From Arcobacter sp. F2176 (GTDB lineage: Bacteria; Campylobacterota; Campylobacteria; Campylobacterales; Arcobacteraceae), in assembly GCF_004116465.1 (NCBI RefSeq), contig NZ_PDJV01000011.1:1-64000 (forward strand): a stretch of DNA of 64,000 nucleotides, in the 5' to 3' direction. Below the pieces are notes generated by a model. The model was not told where the DNA came from and made no database searches. It saw only the letters and a program-made list of their open reading frames with translations. Below are positions 44,978-54,899 of the stretch, in pieces (within the stretch, counting starts at the first letter, position 1; each line of letters opens with the position of its first letter). A program made the translations under genes and the position numbers.

Positions 44978-47551
44978 GTGTTTTTTAGAATAATATTTTT
45001 ATGGGTGTTTTTGCACCACTTTTTGTTTGCCTGTGGAGGTGGCTTTTGGCCAGAGGATTATGAGTTTAAGTTTTTGCACAAAAGAGATTATGCTTTTTCC
45101 AATATACAAGATAATTTAAACTTCTCTTCTACATATAATAATATAGTTATGAACTCAGATAAAGAGGCAAAAAAAGAGAATCTAAAAGAGTGGCAAAAAG
45201 AGTTTGGAAAACAATACTCCCTCAAACAAATTGAAGAGTTTTTATATGAGGGAAAAAATCTTTCATCAATAAAAAATAAAGAGATAAGAGCTTATATAGA
45301 TTTTGTAAATTTACAAGCACCTTTTGTAACTTCATGGAGAAAATATTATTTAAAATATGGATATAAGGGGAAAAAATTAAAAGAATCAGATGTTGATTTA
45401 TTAATAAGTAAAGCTATATCAAATATACAAAGTACAAAATCAAAATATTTAAAACAAAGATACTTCTTTTTAGCATTAAGACTTGCACACTATTATAATA
45501 AAGATAATGCATATTCAATTTATACTGCAAATAAAAAGTTATTACAAAGAAGTGATTCTATTGTAAAGGATTGGATTCAAGGTTTATATGCTGGAATTTT
45601 GATAAAAAATGGTGAAAATGTAAAGGGTGTTTATGAATTCACTAAGTTATTTGATAAGTCTAAGTCAAATTGGTATTTGGCATTTTATAATTTTAATGCA
45701 ATTAAAACAGACAAGGATTGGAATGATTTAGTCTCTATGGCAAAAGATAAAGATGAAAAAATCAAATTTCTTACTCTAAGAGCTTTAGATGCAAATGCAA
45801 ATATTGTAGAAGAGCTTAAAAATATCGCAAAAATTGATCTTAATTCAAAAAATTATGACCTATTATTATTTAGAGAAGTTTTAAAATCACAAGACTTTTT
45901 TAATATTTATCCACAAGATTCATATTATGAAGTTAAACCCAAAAATATAGATAAATATACTCCTTTGGTAAATTATTTACAAACTGTATCAAAAGATAAT
46001 ATGTACACAGTTGATTTAGCTTTAGCATATTTCTCTTTTTATAAAGGAGATATCGCTTCTTCAAAAGATTACTTACAAAAAGCATACAAAGAAGTAAAGG
46101 GTGAGGATATTCACGAATTAAATGCTTTAGGTTATATTATTTATTTAAACGGCTTAAAAACTATTAATACAGATATTGAAAATAATATTGCAACTAGACT
46201 TGATAAACTGATGACTCAAAAGTGTAATAAAGATTCTTTATTTAAATATACATTTTATAAAGTTAAAGATTTGTATAAAGATAAAGGTGATGAGTTTAAA
46301 TATTTTATTGCTTCAAACTATAGATACCTAAGTATCAATAGTATAAATTTAGAGAAGTATGAAAAAATAGAGGAGTTAAAGAATAAAAAAGATAAATCTG
46401 GCTTAGAAAAGTATATGCTAGAAAAGATTATCTTTAAGTATAAAGATTTTGATAAATCTTTACAAAAAGCCTATTTTAGTATTTTGATGAATAACTTAGA
46501 ATTTGAAAAATTACTTAAAGAGTACCCTGATAAGTTAAATTATAAGTTGAGATTTAATATTTTTAATAACTTAATAGCGGGAAATAATAGAAGAGTATCT
46601 CCTACACAGGTTACTTTGAAAGAGACTTTAGAAAAGATAATAAAAATCAAAGAGAATTTAAAGAAAAATCCAAATGATGCTATGAGTAATTATTTGTATG
46701 CAACTGCCTTGTATAACTTAAGTTATTGGGGAAATTCAAATACTCTTACAACAGTTTATAGAAGTTCCTACTCATTTAAAGAAAAAGAGTTGGAACTAAG
46801 AAAAATAAACCTCTCAAACAAATATCTTAATAAAGCACTTGAAAACTTTACAAAAAAAGAGTTTAAAGCAAAAGTAACATATATGTTAGCAAAAAATGAA
46901 CTTGCCTTGTATGATATTAAGAATTCTACAAAAAGTGAATACAATCAAGAAATAAGTTATAGAACTGACAATTGGTATTCGTTTGGATATGATTTTAAAA
47001 ATATTCAAAGATATATGGTAAGTGGATATGGAAAATATTTTGATAAATTAAAGAATGATTTTGATGATACTTCTTATTATCAAGAGCTTATTAAAGAGTG
47101 TTCTAATTTAAGAAATTATCAAAGCACTTTAAAAAAAGTATATGACAAAGATGCCCTTGGGATTTCACTAACAGATCTTGAAAAAGAATTAAGTACTATG
47201 TATAAACAAAAAAAGACTCGTATTGCAAATAAGTATAATACAATCTTTTTTTGGAAGTTGATGGTTCAAGAACCAATCACAAATAAAACAGTTGAAAGCT
47301 ATAACAATATCGCATATTATTTAGAGAAACTACATAGAGAAGAATATTCTATTATTTTATTAGAAAAGATAATAGAGAAATATCCAAATAGAGTTGTGGC
47401 TTATTATAATCTTGGTGATGCATATTGGTCATACTGGAAAAAAGACAAAGCTAAAAATGCTTATAAAAAGTATATTGAACTTATGATAAAAGAGGGAAAA
47501 GAGAAGAAAATACCTAAAAAAGTAAAAGATAGAGTAGATATAAAAGATTAA
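44978..47551 (+). CDS. large exported repeat lipoprotein, 857 aa
   Basis: GTG start. The signal peptide ends in a lipobox-like LFACGGGFWPED (Cys19). The body is a long helical-repeat protein; near the C-terminus a TPR unit is clear (VVAYYNLGDAYWSYWKKDKA). It is rich in Lys and Tyr with many paired-helix patterns but no catalytic motif I can name. It is probably an envelope scaffold working with the DUF3142-like protein upstream. It is convergent with the Sel1/DUF4153-like operon, with 8 bases between the stop codons. Confidence 0.7.
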   Translation: MFFRIIFLWVFLHHFLFACGGGFWPEDYEFKFLHKRDYAFSNIQDNLNFSSTYNNIVMNSDKEAKKENLKEWQKEFGKQYSLKQIEEFLYEGKNLSSIKNKEIRAYIDFVNLQAPFVTSWRKYYLKYGYKGKKLKESDVDLLISKAISNIQSTKSKYLKQRYFFLALRLAHYYNKDNAYSIYTANKKLLQRSDSIVKDWIQGLYAGILIKNGENVKGVYEFTKLFDKSKSNWYLAFYNFNAIKTDKDWNDLVSMAKDKDEKIKFLTLRALDANANIVEELKNIAKIDLNSKNYDLLLFREVLKSQDFFNIYPQDSYYEVKPKNIDKYTPLVNYLQTVSKDNMYTVDLALAYFSFYKGDIASSKDYLQKAYKEVKGEDIHELNALGYIIYLNGLKTINTDIENNIATRLDKLMTQKCNKDSLFKYTFYKVKDLYKDKGDEFKYFIASNYRYLSINSINLEKYEKIEELKNKKDKSGLEKYMLEKIIFKYKDFDKSLQKAYFSILMNNLEFEKLLKEYPDKLNYKLRFNIFNNLIAGNNRRVSPTQVTLKETLEKIIKIKENLKKNPNDAMSNYLYATALYNLSYWGNSNTLTTVYRSSYSFKEKELELRKINLSNKYLNKALENFTKKEFKAKVTYMLAKNELALYDIKNSTKSEYNQEISYRTDNWYSFGYDFKNIQRYMVSGYGKYFDKLKNDFDDTSYYQELIKECSNLRNYQSTLKKVYDKDALGISLTDLEKELSTMYKQKKTRIANKYNTIFFWKLMVQEPITNKTVESYNNIAYYLEKLHREEYSIILLEKIIEKYPNRVVAYYNLGDAYWSYWKKDKAKNAYKKYIELMIKEGKEKKIPKKVKDRVDIKD

Positions 47552-47559
47552 TTTTAAAT

Positions 47560-49278
47560 CTACTTATTCTTCTTTTTTATTTTAAAAAGAAGAATACCTT
47601 TACCAGCATTTATTCTTAAATCATAGAGAGAATCTTTTTCTACAATGAATAAACTTTTTATAAAAAGTCTTATTTTTATATTTTCATTTTCCATATCAAA
47701 AATAGCTTTTTGATAGTTTGTCTTATCTAAATATTCTACTTTATCTTTGCGTAGTTCTTTTACAATAGCTTTTAAATCAAATTTAAAAATTTGCTTTTCT
47801 ATGTTGATTGTCAATATAGAATTTTGCATAGAATAATTCAAAGACTTTGCTCCAAATTGCATAGATTTCTTAAGGGAATTAAATACTAAATCAGCCACAT
47901 AATCATAACCTGTAGTTCTTATAGCAATGTTATTAAGAGAAATATTTTTTAAATATTTTGGTTGTAATAAAGTATATTTGTTTGTATATTGCACATTGAT
48001 ATATTTCAAAGCTTCTTCTTTAGATGATATATTTTTATCAAATAGTTTACTAAGAGCATTTTTACTTATATCTTTATTTACAAGATACTTGATTGTTTCA
48101 CTGATTGCAATTTTTTGGGATGTGGGAAGCTCTTCTTTAGTAGCTATTACTTTATTATTTATATACATATTATTTTTGATCAATATAGTTTTAAGTCGAT
48201 TAAGCTGAGAATTTATTGATATATCTTTAGCATTAAATGGACTAATTGATGTTACTAGGCTTAATAAAAAAAGCGAAATAAGAGCATTTTTTATGCTAAA
48301 ACTTTTTTTAATAAGTTCATATAAAAATAAATATGTAAACCAAATACTACACATGATTAATAAATATCTCAATACTGTAAATCCGTATTGTTCTACTCTT
48401 GTATAAATTGCTATATTTAAAAAAACTATAGGAACTATCATCAAATAGATGAAATATTTGTTTAAAAAGTTACTTATTTTATTGTGATTGTTTAATCCTA
48501 CAAGTAAACTTTTTAATAAAATACCAATAGTCAAAAAAAGACATATAATGGTAGATAATTCACCTTTAGGTAACTCTTGTAAAAATATAATCTTTGCAAA
48601 ATAAATATAAAGAATAGAAGCATAAATCAAAATTATTGGTGATAAGATATTTTTAATAAGTAGCAAAAATGCATTATCATATTTAAAATTTATAGTATTT
48701 AAAAAGTCATCTTTTAATATATTAGATAGTGCAAGAAGTGGAAATAAAACAGTGAAAATTGTTATTGCTATATCATAGTGATAAAGTTTATTAAAATGCA
48801 TGTTAAATAGATATATTAGTGTGAAAATTATTGATTCAATTCCAGCAAATAATATGAGTGAGCTAAGTAGGGCAAAACTAATAGTTGAGAGTAATACTAG
48901 GTTGAATAATAAAATATCTTCATTGGAAGAATTTCTAAATAAAAAAGGTGCAAAACTTAAAAGTAAAAGAGTGCTAAGGAAAAATATAAATTCTGATTGA
49001 GTATATACAAATACACACAAAAATACAGCTAAAAAAGACAATACCCATACAATAGTTTTATATAATATAGATAATCTTTTTTTATAAAAAAATAGATGTA
49101 TAGAAACTGAAATAATCATCATAAATAATGAATAATAAAATTCAGATGTTAAAGTAGTTCCTTTATGATTACCGTAAATTCCTAAGAATAGAGTAGTTCC
49201 CATAAATATAAATATTGAGGGGAACTTTGAAAATATATCCTTAGAGAACTGATTTTTTAACTTATGTACCAATGCCAA
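47560..49278 (-). CDS. DUF4153-like polytopic membrane protein
   Basis: 572 residues. About eleven hydrophobic segments fill residues 15-345. The last about 220 residues are soluble and probably periplasmic (NAKDISINSQLNRLKTILIK, then YLVNKDISKNALSKLF and IAIRTTGYDYVADLVF). The layout resembles DUF4153-type proteins, a family without known function. It is the last gene of the five-gene operon, one base after the fourth Sel1 protein gene, so it should be made together with these exported proteins. Confidence 0.65.
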   Translation of the reverse strand: MALVHKLKNQFSKDIFSKFPSIFIFMGTTLFLGIYGNHKGTTLTSEFYYSLFMMIISVSIHLFFYKKRLSILYKTIVWVLSFLAVFLCVFVYTQSEFIFFLSTLLLLSFAPFLFRNSSNEDILLFNLVLLSTISFALLSSLILFAGIESIIFTLIYLFNMHFNKLYHYDIAITIFTVLFPLLALSNILKDDFLNTINFKYDNAFLLLIKNILSPIILIYASILYIYFAKIIFLQELPKGELSTIICLFLTIGILLKSLLVGLNNHNKISNFLNKYFIYLMIVPIVFLNIAIYTRVEQYGFTVLRYLLIMCSIWFTYLFLYELIKKSFSIKNALISLFLLSLVTSISPFNAKDISINSQLNRLKTILIKNNMYINNKVIATKEELPTSQKIAISETIKYLVNKDISKNALSKLFDKNISSKEEALKYINVQYTNKYTLLQPKYLKNISLNNIAIRTTGYDYVADLVFNSLKKSMQFGAKSLNYSMQNSILTINIEKQIFKFDLKAIVKELRKDKVEYLDKTNYQKAIFDMENENIKIRLFIKSLFIVEKDSLYDLRINAGKGILLFKIKKKNK

Positions 49279-49279
49279 C

Positions 49280-51220
49280 TTATTTTGCCTTTTCTATATT
49301 TGCTTTTTCATACCACTGTTTTGCAAGTTCTGAATTGCTTGTTATTGAACCTTTTCCTATTTCATATATTTTTGCTATGTATTTAGCTACATCTTTGTTT
49401 TTATCTAGTTCATATGATTTTTTATAATATTCTAAAGCTTTATTCATATCTTTTTTTAGTATTTGTATATAACCTTCTTCATAATATTTAGCCATATAAG
49501 CATAACAAACTCCCTCTCCTAAGGCAACACATTTTTTAAAATAGTCAATTGCTATAGCGTGATCTAATGTTTGATGATAGTATATTCCAAGTGTCATATA
49601 GGCTAGTGGATAACCCAATTTTGCTGATGCTTTATAATAATACATAGCTTTTCTATTGTCTATTTTACCAAACATTCCTGATTCATACATTTTTGCTATG
49701 AAATACTCTTTACCACCTGGTTTTTTGTTTTTTTCAATTTTATCTGCTTGTGCTAAAATAAGACCACTTTTTACATCACCTAGTTTGATGGCTTGATTTA
49801 GATAATTTCTAGCAAGTTTATTATCATTGATTTTATTTTGTTCATACAAATCTCTTAGAGTTAAGATATTTTTTTCTTTTATCTCTTTTGTTTCTATTTT
49901 TTCTCTTAGTTTTGTATACTCTTTATATAAAATAGGAGATTTACCAATGGCATTTCTTAATTTAGATATAAGATATGGTTTGTTACTATTTAAGATAATT
50001 TTTTGCCATTTTCTATTTACTACTGCCACATCAGGGTCATAATAGCCATATGTATCTCCAGATGAAAATGGACTAGTAGATTTCTTTTTAAAAGGTTTTA
50101 TTGCTAGTTCTATCATGGCATTTTCATTGCCTTTTTTTGCCAACTCATTTAATATTTTCATTGCTTTTTCTTTATCTCTATTGTTAAATAAATAATCAGC
50201 CAAAGCTCTTTTTGATTCGTTGAGGTTTAAAAGCTTTTTTTCTAAAGCAAGATATGCATCTTTATATTTTACATTTTTTAGATAAATCTCTAAAAGCTCT
50301 TTTGTAGCATCATAACTATCTAATAAAGCAGCTTTTTGTAAAAACCCAACTAATAGGTCTTCATTTTGTGTTGTTTTATATGCTTGAATTGCTTCATAAA
50401 TCTTAGCCTTATTATAATAATATGATATAGCTTTTGTATCATCAAGTTTTGTTACATCTGTATTATCTATTTTTAAAGCTTTTTCATAAAACTTTTTACC
50501 TTCATCAGCTTTATATTTTCCATAAAAAAAATCAGCAGTTACTACAAGTAAATTATAATCATCTAAAGCATATATCTCATCTGCTTTTTCTTTGACTTTT
50601 TTCATATCATATGTATTATATAAAGTGTCTAGTTCTAAAAGCTTATCAAGATTAGGTGCTTTAAAATTTAGTTGTTTTATAAGTTTACTTGTTAGTCTCG
50701 CCCTTAGAAGTCTTTCGTATGATGTAGTTTTAGTATCTAATAAATACTTAGTATATAAATCAATTAGTCTTTGTTCTTTCGCACTTTTAATAGCATCATC
50801 AAAAAATTTTTTTAATTCTTTGTTATTTGTTACTTCTTCCAGTACTTGCTCAGTTGTTACATATTTATCAATCAACATATATACAGCTTCTTTGTTTCCA
50901 AGTTTAATGGCTTTATTTAAAAGTACTATATAATTTTTGATACCATCACTAAACATATCTTGGTATTTACCATAAACATTTGCAAAAGCGATAATATCTT
51001 TAGTATCCTTACTTTTTAATACTAAATCATACCACTTTGTATAAAAATCAACTCCCTCTTTTGTTTGAGGAAATAAGTAGATTTTATTTAACTCAAGCAT
51101 TGCTTGTACATCGTTTTTATTTGCTTTTTTTATGAGTGTTTGTTTACTTTGTACTTGTGAAGCATTAGCATATGTTGTTAGTATAAATATATTAATAAGT
51201 ATAAAAAATAGTATTCTCAT
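49280..51220 (-). CDS. exported Sel1-repeat protein, paralogue 4
   Basis: 646 residues. Signal peptide ending TTYANA-SQ (about residue 20), no lipobox. The N-terminal module shared by all four paralogues is clear (KANKNDVQAMLELNKIYLFP, then FYTKWYDLVL). Sel1 units follow and are best seen at the C-terminus (MYESGMFGKIDNRKAMYYYK, EEGYIQILKKDMNKALEYYK, GSITSNSELAKQWYEKAN). Its start overlaps the stop of paralogue 3 by one base. The closest sister by signal peptide is paralogue 3. Confidence 0.85.
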   Translation of the reverse strand: MRILFFILINIFILTTYANASQVQSKQTLIKKANKNDVQAMLELNKIYLFPQTKEGVDFYTKWYDLVLKSKDTKDIIAFANVYGKYQDMFSDGIKNYIVLLNKAIKLGNKEAVYMLIDKYVTTEQVLEEVTNNKELKKFFDDAIKSAKEQRLIDLYTKYLLDTKTTSYERLLRARLTSKLIKQLNFKAPNLDKLLELDTLYNTYDMKKVKEKADEIYALDDYNLLVVTADFFYGKYKADEGKKFYEKALKIDNTDVTKLDDTKAISYYYNKAKIYEAIQAYKTTQNEDLLVGFLQKAALLDSYDATKELLEIYLKNVKYKDAYLALEKKLLNLNESKRALADYLFNNRDKEKAMKILNELAKKGNENAMIELAIKPFKKKSTSPFSSGDTYGYYDPDVAVVNRKWQKIILNSNKPYLISKLRNAIGKSPILYKEYTKLREKIETKEIKEKNILTLRDLYEQNKINDNKLARNYLNQAIKLGDVKSGLILAQADKIEKNKKPGGKEYFIAKMYESGMFGKIDNRKAMYYYKASAKLGYPLAYMTLGIYYHQTLDHAIAIDYFKKCVALGEGVCYAYMAKYYEEGYIQILKKDMNKALEYYKKSYELDKNKDVAKYIAKIYEIGKGSITSNSELAKQWYEKANIEKAK

Positions 51221-52938
51221 TATTTAGCCCCTAGTTTTTTTAGTGTATTTTTTGCCATGTTAATATTTGATTTTCTAAGCCATTGTTTTGCTAATTCTAA
51301 ATTCTTTTTCACACCAGCTCCACCTACTAAGTATATTTGACCGATGTTATTAGCTGCATAATCATTTTTATTTATACTATATGCTTTTTTATAGTATTTT
51401 ATGGCTTCGCTTAGATTTTGTTTTGTATCTAAACCTAAGTGATTGTAATAACCTACATAGAAATAACAACTAGGATTATCAAAAAGAGTGCATCTTTGAG
51501 CATATTTCATTGCTTCTTTGTAGTTCTTTTGCTCATGATATATTATTCTTAGTTTATCTATTGCTCTTGAAGATCCTGCATTAGCTGCTATTTCATAATA
51601 TTCTATAGCTTTTTTTATATCTTTTGATTTGTAATAAGAATAAGCCAAATCATTTATTGCTGAAATCTTTCCTTCACTTGCCAGTTTTTCAAGTATTTCA
51701 TTCGATTTTACTTTATCTCTTTTATCATATGTATAAAAATTTGCCAAATCATTACTACTTTTTTCATCTCCTAATTTTGAAGCTGTTTCTAGATATTTCT
51801 CAGATAGTTTTTTATTCTTTCTTTTATAATAATTAGATAATTCTCTTAGTGTGTAGATATTTTCTTCTTTTATCTCTTTTTCTTCTAATTTTTCTCTTAA
51901 ATCTTTATATATATCATAGGTAATTATATTGTTTGAGATTGTAGTTCTTAGTTTAGATATCAAATAAGGTTTATTATCATTTATAATAAATTCTTGCCAT
52001 TTTAGAGCTCCTTTTGAATCATCAAGTAAATAGTTAGTATTTTTTGGTATTGGCTTTGCGACTATTTTTATATTGGAATCTTCATATACTTTTTTTGCTG
52101 CTACACTTAGAATTTCAAAAATTCTTTCTTGTGAATCAGTAAGTTTTTCCTTTGAATCTCTTTTAATATCGTATCTAAATCCATTTCTTGGTTTCGTTGC
52201 TAGAGTTGCTATTGCATCAGCATTTCCTTTTTTTGCTAACTCTTCTAAAAGTCGAATTCCTTTTGTTTTATTTATATACTCATAAAAAAAATCTGCTAGT
52301 GCTCTTTTTGATTCATTTAGTTTTAATGCTTTTTTCTCAAAAGCTAAATACTCATCTAGATATTTTTTATCTCTTAGATATTTTTTTAAAAGATATCTTG
52401 TGGCAAGATAGTTATCTTTTAAAGCAGCTTTTTTTAATTTTTTTATATCCATAGTGCTGTATTCATTTGATTTTTTGATAACTATATCTTTTGGGTTTAT
52501 TTTTTTAACTACTCTTTCATAGAACTTCTTTGGTTTTTCATAATTGCCAACTACCCGGCTAAAGTCCATATCATTTTTATATTGATTAACTAAAATAATT
52601 GCCGCATTTTTATTGCCAAGTTTATCAGCTGCTTCTAAAAGCTCTATATATTTTAACTCACCATTTATAAACATACTTTTGTATTCGTTATATACTTTTG
52701 CAAAGCTGAGTAGATCTTTTGACTTATTATTTTTTAATACAAGGTTATACCACTTTTTATAAAACTCAAAACCCTCTTTTGTTTGAGGGAATAAATATAT
52801 TTTATTAAGCTCAATCATAGCTTGAATATTTCCCTTATTTGCTTTTTTGATAAGTGCTTCTTTACTTGCTATTTCTGAAGCATTTGTATAAGTTGTAAAT
52901 ATAAATAGATTAATTAATATAAATAAAATTATTTTCAT
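51220..52938 (-). CDS. exported Sel1-repeat protein, paralogue 3
   Basis: 572 residues, the shortest of the four. Signal peptide ending TTYTNA-SE, no lipobox. The shared N-terminal module (KANKGNIQAMIELNKIYLFP, then FYKKWYNLVL) and the LNESKRALADFFYE segment are present. C-terminal Sel1 units include SYYKSKDIKKAIEYYEIA, HLGLDTKQNLSEAIKYYKKA and VGGAGVKKNLELAKQWLRKS. It starts 2 bases after the stop of paralogue 2. About 80 residues of the middle region found in the others are missing. Confidence 0.85.
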   Translation of the reverse strand: MKIILFILINLFIFTTYTNASEIASKEALIKKANKGNIQAMIELNKIYLFPQTKEGFEFYKKWYNLVLKNNKSKDLLSFAKVYNEYKSMFINGELKYIELLEAADKLGNKNAAIILVNQYKNDMDFSRVVGNYEKPKKFYERVVKKINPKDIVIKKSNEYSTMDIKKLKKAALKDNYLATRYLLKKYLRDKKYLDEYLAFEKKALKLNESKRALADFFYEYINKTKGIRLLEELAKKGNADAIATLATKPRNGFRYDIKRDSKEKLTDSQERIFEILSVAAKKVYEDSNIKIVAKPIPKNTNYLLDDSKGALKWQEFIINDNKPYLISKLRTTISNNIITYDIYKDLREKLEEKEIKEENIYTLRELSNYYKRKNKKLSEKYLETASKLGDEKSSNDLANFYTYDKRDKVKSNEILEKLASEGKISAINDLAYSYYKSKDIKKAIEYYEIAANAGSSRAIDKLRIIYHEQKNYKEAMKYAQRCTLFDNPSCYFYVGYYNHLGLDTKQNLSEAIKYYKKAYSINKNDYAANNIGQIYLVGGAGVKKNLELAKQWLRKSNINMAKNTLKKLGAK

Positions 52939-52940
52939 TT

Positions 52941-54899
52941 TTATTTTCCATTCTTTTTAGTATTTTTTTTACTACTTTCATTGAGTAAGTCTTCATATGT
53001 CTGTACTTTTTTTGGTACAACTTTTTCATACCAATTCTTACCTTCTTTTTCATTTTGATATATATCTTCAAGAGCAGAATATGCTCCTGAACTTCCTAAT
53101 TCAGAAGCTTTTTTATAATATTGTATTGCCTTTTTTTTGTCTCTTTTTACGATTTTCCCAATTTTATAAGTTCCGCCTAATCTATAAAGTAAGTTTGCAT
53201 TTTTATCTTCTATTGCTTTATTGATATAAATTTCGCTTTGTTCTTGATTATAAGTAGGACAATCAGGACAAATGTAATAAACAATAATATCTTCTAAAGC
53301 ACTTTTATCACCATTTTTATATGCTTTTTTATAGTAGTATAAAGATTTATTTACATCTTCTTTTGTATTACCTGATGGTGCATAACTATATGCAGTTCCC
53401 AACTCTTTATAAGCTTTTATATCGCCTTGTTTTATGAGTTCATTGTATATTGCTATTCTTTTTTTAGATTCTTTCTTATCGTAGTAGTTATACTTATTTG
53501 CAAGAAGATATTTACTTTCAACATCACCAAATGAAGCAGCTTTTTGTAAATAAGGTATTGCCTCATCTTTTTCGATATTAGTGCTAAATTTTGTATTTTT
53601 GGCTAACTCTTTGAGTACAGTGATATTATTGTTTTCTATTTGTTTTTGAATGATTTTGTTTTTAAACTCAATATCTTCTCTATATATAAGATATGGTTTT
53701 AACATCTCTTTTAAATAGACTTGATCACTATTTAAAACAAAGTTTTTCCATTTATCAATAAGGGCATCTTTTTCAGGATTAAACTCTTTACTTTTATAAC
53801 TTCGTGCTAAACTTATAATAGCTTGGCTATTATTTTTTTGTGCTAGTTCATTTAAAAGTGTATCACCTTCAGTGATTCGATTTTGTTTATAATAAAAGTC
53901 TGCCAATGCTCTTTTTGATTCATTTAGCTTTAGAATTTTTTGTTTTAAATCAAAATATGCTTGAGTATTTTTTTCTTTTAAAAAGATTTCCAATAGTTGT
54001 TCTGTTGCTTTATAATTATCTAACAAAGCAGCTTTCGTAAGATGAAATATGATTTGTTCTTTGTATTTATGTTTTGAGGTATCAATTATTTTATACTCAT
54101 TTGCTAAGTTAAAATGTATAAGGGAATCTTTATCATTTAGTTTTACAGCTTTTTCAAGGTATGCTTTTGCTCTGTACCATCTTGCATCATCAAATAGTAC
54201 ATTTGCCATACCTGATATAAGTTTTGGATCATTTGAATTTATTGTATCTTTTATGATTTCATTGTATTCAAGACCTTTTTCTCTTGGTTGTAAATATATA
54301 AGATGTGTATAAAAAAGTTTATCATTTAGTGATAATGAATGAAAATACTCTTTATTAGTTTTTGTGATTAGTTTTTCTATCTTCTTCGCTTCATTCTTTT
54401 GACGACTAAATAGATATATATTATGAAGTGTTATGAGTTTATCTTGATTTTTTTCTTTTATGATTTTTTCTGATATTTTTTTAAGTTTGTCATATTGCTT
54501 GTTTCGAATAAGATGAGAAGACAATATGTATAAAGCTTTTTGACTTCCTAAATCTACAGCTGTTTCTAATATATTTTCATATTTTTCATCTGCGTTTATA
54601 AACATCTTTTTATATTTAGTAAAGATAGGATAAAACTCCATAATATCTTCAGTATTATTACTTTTTAAAACAAGAGGGTACCATTTATTGTATAACTCTA
54701 AGCCTTCTTTAGTTTCAGGAAATAAATATACTCTATTTAACTCTATCATAGCTTTTATATCACCCTTATTTGCCTTTGATATAAGAGTATTCTTTTGCGT
54801 TGTTGGTATGATTGTAGAGTTAGTTTCAAGATTATTATTTGCACAACTTGCGAATAATAATACTATTAAGAATAAACTTATAACTTTTATTTTATTCAT
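52941..54899 (-). CDS. Sel1-repeat lipoprotein, paralogue 2
   Basis: 652 residues. The signal peptide ends in a lipobox (LLFASC, Cys19). The shared module reads KANKGDIKAMIELNRVYLFP then LYNKWYPLVL; the central LNESKRALADFYYKQNR segment matches paralogues 3 and 4. C-terminal Sel1 units include SYAPSGNTKEDVNKSLYYYK and YKIGKIVKRDKKKAIQYYKK. It overlaps the end of paralogue 1 by 8 bases, so translation is coupled. Confidence 0.85.
   Translation of the reverse strand: MNKIKVISLFLIVLLFASCANNNLETNSTIIPTTQKNTLISKANKGDIKAMIELNRVYLFPETKEGLELYNKWYPLVLKSNNTEDIMEFYPIFTKYKKMFINADEKYENILETAVDLGSQKALYILSSHLIRNKQYDKLKKISEKIIKEKNQDKLITLHNIYLFSRQKNEAKKIEKLITKTNKEYFHSLSLNDKLFYTHLIYLQPREKGLEYNEIIKDTINSNDPKLISGMANVLFDDARWYRAKAYLEKAVKLNDKDSLIHFNLANEYKIIDTSKHKYKEQIIFHLTKAALLDNYKATEQLLEIFLKEKNTQAYFDLKQKILKLNESKRALADFYYKQNRITEGDTLLNELAQKNNSQAIISLARSYKSKEFNPEKDALIDKWKNFVLNSDQVYLKEMLKPYLIYREDIEFKNKIIQKQIENNNITVLKELAKNTKFSTNIEKDEAIPYLQKAASFGDVESKYLLANKYNYYDKKESKKRIAIYNELIKQGDIKAYKELGTAYSYAPSGNTKEDVNKSLYYYKKAYKNGDKSALEDIIVYYICPDCPTYNQEQSEIYINKAIEDKNANLLYRLGGTYKIGKIVKRDKKKAIQYYKKASELGSSGAYSALEDIYQNEKEGKNWYEKVVPKKVQTYEDLLNESSKKNTKKNGK

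Noticed and set aside
47565-47596. Terminator between the two convergent large genes
   Set aside because: A 13-bp A+T-rich inverted repeat is present but lies in the lysine codons of the minus-strand gene end and no U-tract follows on either strand.
48800-49000. Plus-strand open frame opposite the DUF4153-like gene
   Set aside because: It is a shadow of the membrane protein's codons, with no start signal of its own.
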